From Deferribacter desulfuricans SSM1 (GTDB lineage: Bacteria > Chrysiogenota > Deferribacteres > Deferribacterales > Deferribacteraceae): a stretch of DNA of 64,000 bases. Both the position numbers and the translations under genes were made by a program. Location of the stretch: assembly GCF_000010985.1 (NCBI RefSeq), contig NC_013939.1:1021501-1085500 (forward strand), read 5' to 3'. Numbering within the stretch: the stretch's first letter is position 1; each line of letters opens with the position of its first letter. Below, piece after piece: positions 57,589-64,000 of this stretch. Below the pieces are notes generated by a model, which had not been told where the DNA came from, did no database searches, and saw only the letters and a list, made by a program, of their open reading frames with translations.

Positions 57589-58863
57589 TTGGACATAAGT
57601 CTTTCAACTGAACTAGTTATTGTAATTGTTTGTTTAATATTTTCGGGTTTCTTTTCTGCAAGTGAGACTGCTTTAACTTCTCTAAGTGAACTAAAGGTAA
57701 AACATTTATTAGAAGAAAAAGGGAAAAAAGCTAAAGACTTGGAGTTGTGGTTACTACACCCTAATAAGGTTTTAAATACAATCTTAATTGGCAATAATGT
57801 GGTAAATATCTTTGGATCTATTGTAGCAGCTGATTTGGCTGAAAAATATTTTGGTAATAGTCAAATTGCTTTAACAACTGGTGTGATGACCTTTTTAGTT
57901 CTAATTTTTGGAGAAATTACGCCAAAAACTTTTGCAAAACATAATGCTGAAATACTATCAATTATTTTCATAAAATTGCTAAAGGTGTTTTATAAATTAT
58001 TTTACCCTATAACATTTACTTTAAACATGTTTGTGAAACTTTTGATTAAAATAATGGGTGGAAAATTGGAAAATGATAAACCTAAAATAACGGAAGATGA
58101 AATTGAGTTTCTTATAAATGTTGGTGAAGAGGAAGGGGTTTTAGAGAACCAGAAAAAAGAGATGTTGCATAACATCTTTGAAATAAGTGATACCTTGGTA
58201 AAAGAGATAATGGTTCCACGCACAGAAATGGTGGTTATAAGGATAGATCAAGATATTAATGAAATACTTGATGTTGTCATTGAAACAGAATATTCAAGAA
58301 TCCCTGTTTATGAAGGTAAGATGGATAATATTATTGGTATTTTATATACAAAAGATTTAATAAAGGAGCTAAGAAAATCATCAAAAGATGTTAATCTCAA
58401 GAATATTTTAAGGAAACCATATTTTGTCCCAGAAACAAAAAAAATAGATGATCTGTTAAGAGAGTTTCAGTCAAAACATATTCACCTTGCCATTGTAATA
58501 GATGAATATGGTGGAGTTGCAGGTCTAGTTACTTTAGAGGATGTTATTGAAGAGATTGTAGGTGAAATTAGGGACGAATTTGATAAGGAAGAAGAGGATA
58601 AGCTTATAAAATTAAGTGACGATACGTTCATAATAGATCCTTTATTAGATATTGATGATTTTTGTGAATATTTTAAATTAGAGAAAGATGAAAGTATGGA
58701 TGATTATGAAACAGTTGGCGGTTTGATATATTTTATTGCTGGAAAGATTCCTGAAATTGGTGAAGAGTATATTTATAAAAATTTTAAATTTAAAGTTTTG
58801 GAAAAATCAGGTAAGAAACTGGAAAAACTTGAGCTTAAAATAATTGGAGATAATAGTGAGTAA
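57589..58863 (+). CDS. CNNM/CorC (HlyC)-family membrane protein with CBS domains
   Basis: A 424-residue protein: an N-terminal CNNM/DUF21 membrane domain (FSGFFSASETALTSLSELK; residues about 5-185), two CBS domains (EIMVPRTEMVVIRIDQDINE; VPETKKIDDLLREF) and a C-terminal CorC_HlyC domain with the DEYGGVAGLVTLEDVIEEIV signature. The family is linked to Mg2+ or Co2+ efflux. The TTG start follows AGGAGGG 7 bases upstream. mgtE lies one gene away, so magnesium handling is clustered. Confidence 0.92.
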   Translation: MDISLSTELVIVIVCLIFSGFFSASETALTSLSELKVKHLLEEKGKKAKDLELWLLHPNKVLNTILIGNNVVNIFGSIVAADLAEKYFGNSQIALTTGVMTFLVLIFGEITPKTFAKHNAEILSIIFIKLLKVFYKLFYPITFTLNMFVKLLIKIMGGKLENDKPKITEDEIEFLINVGEEEGVLENQKKEMLHNIFEISDTLVKEIMVPRTEMVVIRIDQDINEILDVVIETEYSRIPVYEGKMDNIIGILYTKDLIKELRKSSKDVNLKNILRKPYFVPETKKIDDLLREFQSKHIHLAIVIDEYGGVAGLVTLEDVIEEIVGEIRDEFDKEEEDKLIKLSDDTFIIDPLLDIDDFCEYFKLEKDESMDDYETVGGLIYFIAGKIPEIGEEYIYKNFKFKVLEKSGKKLEKLELKIIGDNSE

Positions 58864-59749
58864 AAATAAATTTAAATCTGGTTTTGTTTCGATAATAGGT
58901 AGACCGAATGTAGGTAAGTCAACTTTATTAAATAGGCTTTTGGGCGAAAAAGTAAGTATTATTTCAAATAAACCAAATACGACAAGGACAAATATTCAAG
59001 GGATTAAAACTGGTGAAGATTATCAAATAATTTTTATTGATACTCCGGGGATTCATAACGCAAAAGATAAAATAAACCGATTAATGGTTCAAAATGCTTT
59101 GGATAGCTTGGATATGGTAGATATTGTTTATTTAATGGTTGAGCCTGATGAATTTATCGGAAAAGAGATGAATTTTATTTTGAATGTGTTGAAAAAGTAT
59201 AATGGGGTAAAGTACTTATTAATTAATAAGGTTGATAAATCAACTAAAACTAGGGCATTGAATATAGCAAATAAAATTTTTGAATATCTTGATTTTAAAT
59301 ATGTTTTACCAATATCTGCATTAAAAGGGATTAATATTGATAAACTTATTTCCTTAACTGTTGAAGATTTGCCTGAGGGTGAAAAAATATTTGATGAAGA
59401 TTATATTACAAATATTCCTGAGAAACTTTTAATTGCTGAATTTGTAAGGGAGCAGGTTTTTAAAATACTTAAGGATGAAGTCCCTTATGATACTGTTGTG
59501 GAGTGTGAATTGGTAGAAGATAGAGGAGATGATTTACTGTATGCTGCTTGCTCTATAATCCTTTCAAGAGAGTCTCAGAAATCAATTGTAATTGGTAAAC
59601 AAGGGAGAACAATTAAAGAGATTGGTAGGAAAAGTAGAGAAAACTTGGAGAAGTTTTTTGGTGTAAAGGTTTTTCTTGATTTGTGGGTGAAAGTTGTTAA
59701 TAATTGGCAAGATAAAGATGAGTATTTAAAAATCCAAGGGATATTATAA
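58856..59749 (+). CDS. era: GTPase Era
   Basis: A 297-residue protein with G1 [14 protein letters not shown], the effector loop NTTRTNIQGI, G3 DTPGIH, G4 NKVD, and a C-terminal KH domain (IVIGKQGRTIKEIGRKSREN). It binds 16S rRNA in 30S assembly. Together with phoH, ybeY and recO nearby it reproduces the widespread phoH-ybeY-dgkA-era-recO order. I take the GTG at 58856 (GGAG upstream) as start; it overlaps the CorC-like gene by 8 bases. Confidence 0.96.
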   Translation: MSKNKFKSGFVSIIGRPNVGKSTLLNRLLGEKVSIISNKPNTTRTNIQGIKTGEDYQIIFIDTPGIHNAKDKINRLMVQNALDSLDMVDIVYLMVEPDEFIGKEMNFILNVLKKYNGVKYLLINKVDKSTKTRALNIANKIFEYLDFKYVLPISALKGINIDKLISLTVEDLPEGEKIFDEDYITNIPEKLLIAEFVREQVFKILKDEVPYDTVVECELVEDRGDDLLYAACSIILSRESQKSIVIGKQGRTIKEIGRKSRENLEKFFGVKVFLDLWVKVVNNWQDKDEYLKIQGIL

Positions 59750-61105
59750 ATGTTGACTCCTGCTTTGAGAGTAAAATTAGAAACTGTTAAAAAGTTAATA
59801 AGAAAAAATGCTAAAAACAGTTTGCAAAGGGTTTTGGATAAACTTCATCCTGCTGATATTGCTATAATTATTAAAAATTTAAATGAGTTAGATCGTAAAA
59901 AGATTTGGGATGCAATAGAAGATAAATCAAAGATAGCAAGTATTATATTAGAATTAGATGATTCTCAATTAATCGAATTTTTTGAGCCGATGCAGCCAGA
60001 AGAAGTTGCTTTGATTTTAAATGAGATGGAAAGTGACGATGCTGCTAATATTTTACGATTATTTGATCAAGATAAAGTAAATGAAATATTGAAATATATG
60101 GAAAAAGATGATGTAGAGGCTGTCGAAGAGCTTTTGCACTATCCTGAAGATAGTGCAGGGGCTGTAATGAACCCCAACTTTTTTGCCCTCCATGAAGATA
60201 CTACGGTTAAAGAAGCCACAAAGGTTTTACATAAAGCAGAAGATGTTGAGATGGTTTTTTATCTTTATGTAATAGATGACGCTGAGAGATTAGTTGGTGT
60301 TATCTCATTGAGGCAATTGATATTAAACCCACCTGATAAAAAGTTAAAAGAAATAATGACCACTGATGTGATCAGCGTTACTGTGGATATGGATAGAGAA
60401 GATGTGGCGAAGATTGTGGAAAAATATGACTTGTTGGCTGTGCCTGTAGTTGATGAAAATAGAAAATTAGTTGGTATTATTACTGTTGATGACGTTATAG
60501 ATATTATTCGTGAAGAGGCAACAGAAGATATTTATAAAATGATTGGTACTACTGATGATGAATTGTTGTTGGGGAATAAAGCGTTTAAGATTGCAAAGAT
60601 AAGACTGCCTTGGTTATTAATAACATTTGTTGGTGAATTGGTTTCAGGTTTTGTAATAACCTTTTTTCAGGGTAAAGTTCATGAGTTTGCAATATTGGCT
60701 AGCTTTATGCCACTTGTTATGGCAATGGGTGGGAATGTAGGTACTCAGTCATCTACTATTTTAATAAGAGGGATGGCATTAGGGAAAATTGATAAAAATG
60801 AGTTATCCAGGTTTATGTTTAAAGAGGTTAGAGTAGGAATGGTAATGGGATTAATTATGGGGATTTTGCTGGCAATATTTGCTCCTTTCTGGCATGGTGA
60901 TCCAAAAATAGGGGTTGTTGTTGGATGTGCACTCTTTTTTGCTCTCAGCTTTGCTGCATTTACAGGAACCTTTGTACCTGCCACATTAATTAAATTTAAT
61001 TTTGATCCTGCTGTTGCTTCTGGGCCTTTTATTTCAACTCTAAACGACATAACAGGTTTAACAATTTATTTTAGTGTTTCACTACTGTTACTATCTGTAC
61101 TTTGA
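59750..61105 (+). CDS. mgtE: Magnesium transporter MgtE
   Basis: A 451-residue channel: an N-terminal helical MgtE_N superhelix (HPADIAIIIKNLNELDRKKI and repeats, residues 15-130), two CBS domains (about 135-255) and five membrane helices. The pore region contains PLVMAMGGNVGTQSSTILIRG. The cytoplasmic domains sense Mg2+ and gate the channel. It lies between era and recO, an insertion into the usual era-recO pair. Confidence 0.95.
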   Translation: MLTPALRVKLETVKKLIRKNAKNSLQRVLDKLHPADIAIIIKNLNELDRKKIWDAIEDKSKIASIILELDDSQLIEFFEPMQPEEVALILNEMESDDAANILRLFDQDKVNEILKYMEKDDVEAVEELLHYPEDSAGAVMNPNFFALHEDTTVKEATKVLHKAEDVEMVFYLYVIDDAERLVGVISLRQLILNPPDKKLKEIMTTDVISVTVDMDREDVAKIVEKYDLLAVPVVDENRKLVGIITVDDVIDIIREEATEDIYKMIGTTDDELLLGNKAFKIAKIRLPWLLITFVGELVSGFVITFFQGKVHEFAILASFMPLVMAMGGNVGTQSSTILIRGMALGKIDKNELSRFMFKEVRVGMVMGLIMGILLAIFAPFWHGDPKIGVVVGCALFFALSFAAFTGTFVPATLIKFNFDPAVASGPFISTLNDITGLTIYFSVSLLLLSVL

Positions 61106-61788
61106 TGTCTCGAGTTAAAACAGAGGCCATAATTTACAAATTGATTAATTATGCTGATAAATCAGCCATAGGTTATGTCTTCTCGAAGGATTATGGATTA
61201 ATTAAAGTTTTTATTAGCAGTGCTTTTAGTAAAAAGGGTGGAGTATTTAAGTTTTTGCCTGGTATCATGGAGTTGAAATATAAAGAGAATGGTTTATTGC
61301 ATAAATATTATGGATTTGAACAGAATGTTTCATATAATTATTTTCTAGATAATCCGTATATTTTAATGAGGTTAAATTTACTGTTTTTTTTGATTGATGA
61401 ATATGGAATAGAAAATAATGAATATGTGTGGAAGCTAATTTTAAATATTAGAGAAGAAAATATATATAAGTCTTTTGTATATATAACTTATTATATTTTG
61501 AAAGGTTCAGGTGTATTTCCAGAGATTCAATGCTTAGAATGTGGAGCTAAAAGTAATTTGTATTTATGTAGCGACTTAGCTGTTAGATGTGGAAAATGCA
61601 CTGACGATAAAAAATATTATATAACTAATGAGCTGTTTAAAATTTTTTCCAAATTAAACAATAAAGAGAAATATAAAATTTTTGTTGTTGATAAAAAGGT
61701 AGAAAGTAATTATATAAATTTTATTAGACACTTTGTGGAAACAGATTTAAATAAAAAAATAAAACTTTTTGATATGTTGTATATATAG
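61105..61788 (+). CDS. recO: DNA repair protein RecO
   Basis: A 227-residue protein: an N-terminal OB fold (TEAIIYKLINYADKSAIGYVFS), a helical middle and a zinc-binding CLECGAK...CGKC motif near residues 150-172. It loads RecA with RecR at gaps. The start codon overlaps the mgtE stop (TGATG). It closes the operon; hfq has its own promoter. Confidence 0.9.
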   Translation: MSRVKTEAIIYKLINYADKSAIGYVFSKDYGLIKVFISSAFSKKGGVFKFLPGIMELKYKENGLLHKYYGFEQNVSYNYFLDNPYILMRLNLLFFLIDEYGIENNEYVWKLILNIREENIYKSFVYITYYILKGSGVFPEIQCLECGAKSNLYLCSDLAVRCGKCTDDKKYYITNELFKIFSKLNNKEKYKIFVVDKKVESNYINFIRHFVETDLNKKIKLFDMLYI

Positions 61789-61823
61789 TTTTATGAAAAT
61801 CTTGTATAAGTTAGAATAAATGC

Positions 61824-61852
61824 TTGAAGAAGTTTGTTAACTAATATATAAT
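61824..61852 (+). promoter_or_regulatory. Sigma-70 promoter of hfq
   Basis: TTGAAG (61824-61829), 17 bases, consensus TATAAT (61847-61852). The start near 61859 gives a leader of about 35 bases with GAGGGG before the ATG at 61894. Confidence 0.75.
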
Positions 61853-61893
61853 GCTATATGAAATAAGATAATTTTAATTTGAGGGGTTTATTC

Positions 61894-62118
61894 ATGAGTA
61901 AAAAGGTTAATATTCAGGATGTATTTCTTAATTATGTTAGAAAAAAAAGGATGCCTGTTACTGTCTATCTCATTAATGGGGTTAAATTAGAGGGAGTTAT
62001 AAAAGGTTTTGATAACTTTGTGGTTATTCTAAAGGATGATTCTCAAAAAATGATTTATAAACATGCAATATCTACGATTGCTCCTTCAGAAGAAATTGAA
62101 GAAATTGAAATGGTTTAA
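61894..62118 (+). CDS. hfq: RNA chaperone Hfq
   Basis: A 74-residue Sm-like protein. [20 protein letters not shown] is the Sm1 start, followed by [20 protein letters not shown], and the Sm2 motif is MIYKHAIST. It forms a hexamer for sRNA-mRNA pairing. The start is the ATG at 61894, with GAGGGG 9-10 bases upstream; a TTG 15 bases earlier overlaps the ribosome site. Unlike E. coli it has almost no C-terminal tail. It is followed without gap by the DUF4416 gene. Confidence 0.95.
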   Translation: MSKKVNIQDVFLNYVRKKRMPVTVYLINGVKLEGVIKGFDNFVVILKDDSQKMIYKHAISTIAPSEEIEEIEMV

Positions 62119-62649
62119 ATGGTTTATGGTGGAGGAGTTAGACAACCTGTAAAGGTTGTTTTTTATAATGCAATACTTACCAATGAATTATTGATAGATC
62201 GTGTCGATGGTTACTTAAAAAATATTTTTGGTCTACCTGTTTTTAAATCTAATATATTCAATTTTGATCATACAAATTATTATGAAGATGAAATGGGTGA
62301 AAGATTAATGAAATATTTTGCTTGCTATGATATAATAGATTATCCAGATAGGTTAGTTTTGTTTAAAAGATTAGCTGTGGATATTGAAGAATTGTTTATG
62401 GTGGATGGGAAAAGGAAAGTGAATATTGATCCAGGTTATGTGGCGTTAGAAAAGGTGGTCGCTGCTAGTACTAAAAACTTTTCTCACCGAATATATTTGG
62501 GTGATAATATTTATGCAGATTTGCAGCTTTATAGGAAAAAGAAGAGATTTAATCCTCTGCCATGGACTTTTTATGACTACAAGACCGATTTAGCTCTAGA
62601 TTTTTTTGAAAAAGCTAGAGAGTATTTGGAGGGGTGTTTAAATGGATAA
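62119..62649 (+). CDS. DUF4416-family protein
   Basis: A 176-residue soluble protein of unknown function. Features that place it in DUF4416 are a GGVRQPVKVVFYNAI-like N terminus, NIDPGYVALEKVVAASTKN, SHRIYLGDNIYADLQL and PWTFYDYKT. The family occurs in thermophilic and anaerobic phyla and has no established activity to my knowledge. The ATG abuts the hfq stop, and it overlaps the next gene by 8 bases, so it shares the hfq transcript. Confidence 0.85.
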   Translation: MVYGGGVRQPVKVVFYNAILTNELLIDRVDGYLKNIFGLPVFKSNIFNFDHTNYYEDEMGERLMKYFACYDIIDYPDRLVLFKRLAVDIEELFMVDGKRKVNIDPGYVALEKVVAASTKNFSHRIYLGDNIYADLQLYRKKKRFNPLPWTFYDYKTDLALDFFEKAREYLEGCLNG

Positions 62650-63856
62650 GTATATTAATTATAATGAAATGTTTGATAGTATTGCTATAGAAATTATGAA
62701 TATTTTAATAAATGTTCGTAAGAATAATCAAAATCTCAGTAAGGATGTAATTAAAGAGTATTTATTGAATAATAACAGGTTAAAAGATTTATTTAACGAA
62801 GATATATGCAAAAAAAATTTAAATGAGCTTAAAAAAGAGCTTGTGCAGATTATTTTAAAGGTTGAAAGTATATTGCCAACTGATACGGTTAAAGAGTTTA
62901 GAGATAAAATAGAAGCTGCTAATGATATCTGTTATTTAAATGAAGTTTTCTTAGAAGTCACAAATTATTTTGCTAATTATTTATTAAAAGTGATTGGGAC
63001 ATTTAATAAGGTTTGGGATGTTTTAAAAGATACTTTAAAGTTTATGGAAATTTCAAATGATAAAATCTTTTCAATTCTTGATAGTAGTAAAGAGATTTTT
63101 ATCGAAGAGATTAAAAACAGTGAAAAGTTAGATGAACATATTGAAACCATAGAAAAAGAGACTTTTTTGGAAAATAACTTAGATAATTTGAAAAAGAAAC
63201 TTTTAGAAAAATTGACCAATATAAAAAACAGTCTAAAAGAGACTCGTAACCAAAGGAAAAATCAATTAAAGAAACTTGATACTGAAGTTAATAAAGTAAA
63301 AGAAGATATAAACAGATATAAAGAGCAAATTCAACAATTGCAAGACACTATAAAACAGTTTAAGAAGGAAGCGATAGTTGATTCTTTAACAAATATTTAT
63401 AATAGAAACTATCTTGAAAGGAAGTATCCAGAAGAATTTGAAAAATTTAAGCGATATGGGCAACCACTCTCTGTAATTATGCTTGATATAGATGACTTTA
63501 AAAAAGTTAATGATAATTTTGGTCATCAGATTGGTGATAATGTGTTAAGGTATTTTGCAACAGTTATTAAGAATAATATCAGAAAAGTTGATATCCCTTT
63601 TAGATACGGAGGAGAAGAGTTCCTTATTTTGCTACCTCATACGAAACTAGAACAAGCTATGGTTGTGGCAAATAGGATACATAAAGAGTTGAATGATACT
63701 ATGTTTAAAGTTAAAGGATTGACTTTGAAAGTTACAGCCAGTATTGGTGTAACTGAAGCAAGAGAAAGTGATAGTATGGAATCCTTGATAAAAAGGGTGG
63801 ATGACCTTTTATTGAAGGTGAAAAAAGAGGGTAAAAATAGGGTTTTAAGTGGTTAA
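62642..63856 (+). CDS. Diguanylate cyclase with long helical/coiled-coil N-terminal region
   Basis: A 404-residue cytoplasmic protein without membrane segments. Residues 1-160 are mostly helical and unrecognised. Residues about 170-245 are a charged coiled coil (LKKLDTEVNKVKEDINRYKE region). The GGDEF domain begins at DSLTNIYNRNYLE, with GGEEF at 323-327 and an I-site RKVD five residues before it. It should make c-di-GMP, with product inhibition. It is co-transcribed with hfq and the DUF4416 gene. The input signal is unknown. Confidence 0.93.
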   Translation: MDKYINYNEMFDSIAIEIMNILINVRKNNQNLSKDVIKEYLLNNNRLKDLFNEDICKKNLNELKKELVQIILKVESILPTDTVKEFRDKIEAANDICYLNEVFLEVTNYFANYLLKVIGTFNKVWDVLKDTLKFMEISNDKIFSILDSSKEIFIEEIKNSEKLDEHIETIEKETFLENNLDNLKKKLLEKLTNIKNSLKETRNQRKNQLKKLDTEVNKVKEDINRYKEQIQQLQDTIKQFKKEAIVDSLTNIYNRNYLERKYPEEFEKFKRYGQPLSVIMLDIDDFKKVNDNFGHQIGDNVLRYFATVIKNNIRKVDIPFRYGGEEFLILLPHTKLEQAMVVANRIHKELNDTMFKVKGLTLKVTASIGVTEARESDSMESLIKRVDDLLLKVKKEGKNRVLSG

Positions 63857-64000
63857 CGATAAGTTTGATTTATTGATTAACCATCTAAAAAATGCAAATT
63901 TAGAAAGTAAAGATGGTTTGTTGTTATTTTTAAAATCGTTAAAACTTCCATATAATGAAGTTTTTTATGATATATATAAAGATAAAAAGTTTTTAGGCAA
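63849..64000 (+). CDS. Unidentified protein (3' end outside window)
   Basis: From the GTG at 63849, overlapping the diguanylate cyclase stop by 8 bases, a frame stays open to the window edge (about 50 codons). It begins VVNDKFDLLINHLKNANLES and continues into LLLFLKSLKLPYNEVFYDIY. It looks coding and co-directional with its neighbours. I do not recognise the family from this fragment. Confidence 0.55.
   Translation, partial: MVNDKFDLLINHLKNANLESKDGLLLFLKSLKLPYNEVFYDIYKDKKFLG

Overview
This window looks like core chromosome from a low-G+C (about 30% by eye), LPS-bearing, thermophile-like bacterium. The most likely source is the Deferribacterota, perhaps Deferribacter. That assignment is an inference. 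It rests on extreme A+T richness, a complete KDO/Lpt outer-membrane gene set beside gene orders otherwise typical of Firmicutes (tilS-hpt-ftsH, cdaA-cdaR-glmM, HprK with HPr), and respiratory or organic-acid metabolism genes (NDH-2, MaeB, proline oxidation, Mo-cofactor). Coding density is very high, many genes overlap by 4-30 bases, and nearly every gene has a recognisable family. I see no prophage, defence island, CRISPR array, insertion sequence or rRNA operon.

Layout. 1-1.8 kb (minus): moeA (cut by the window edge) and mobB. 1.9-13.8 kb (plus): a MshEN/PilT-like protein, pgi, tilS, hpt, ftsH, folP, the c-di-AMP module cdaA-cdaR-glmM, pdxJ and acpS. 13.8-20 kb: the KDO and LPS transport block kdsB-pyrG-kdsA-kdsD-kdsC-lptC-lptA-lptB. 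20-28.6 kb: rpoN, hpf, ptsN, hprK, rapZ, a mannose-family PTS permease, HPr and enzyme I. 28.5-31.1 kb (minus): tRNA-Ser, 4.5S RNA, a PpiD/SurA chaperone and a GGCT-fold protein. 31.1-34.3 kb: a sigma-E envelope-stress operon (sigma, zinc anti-sigma, RseB-like, DegP) preceded by a sigma-E-like promoter. 34.3-42.2 kb: an XRE-cupin regulator divergent from a five-gene LIV transporter, followed by P5C dehydrogenase and proline dehydrogenase. 42.2-51.2 kb: a looser region with four copies of a palindromic dispersed repeat, a response-regulator diguanylate cyclase, gltX, der, NDH-2 and MaeB. 51.3-64 kb: deoC, xerD, a DHH-CBS-nucleotidyltransferase fusion, phoH, ybeY, a DgkA-PAP2 fusion, a CorC-like protein, era, mgtE, recO, hfq, a DUF4416 gene, a second diguanylate cyclase and the start of an unknown gene.

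How the parts work together. The left half builds and monitors the envelope: GlmM for UDP-GlcNAc, KDO, Lpt, FtsH, sigma-E/DegP and PpiD. Two cyclic-dinucleotide systems are represented: c-di-AMP (CdaA/CdaR) and c-di-GMP (two GGDEF proteins with active-site and I-site motifs). The MshEN-type protein at 1.9 kb carries a near-perfect c-di-GMP-binding tandem motif on an ATPase core that lacks key catalytic residues. I consider it the best candidate for something undescribed. The palindromic repeat family, a predicted leaderless regulator mRNA, and a 4.5S RNA that appears to depend on an upstream tRNA promoter are the other main observations.
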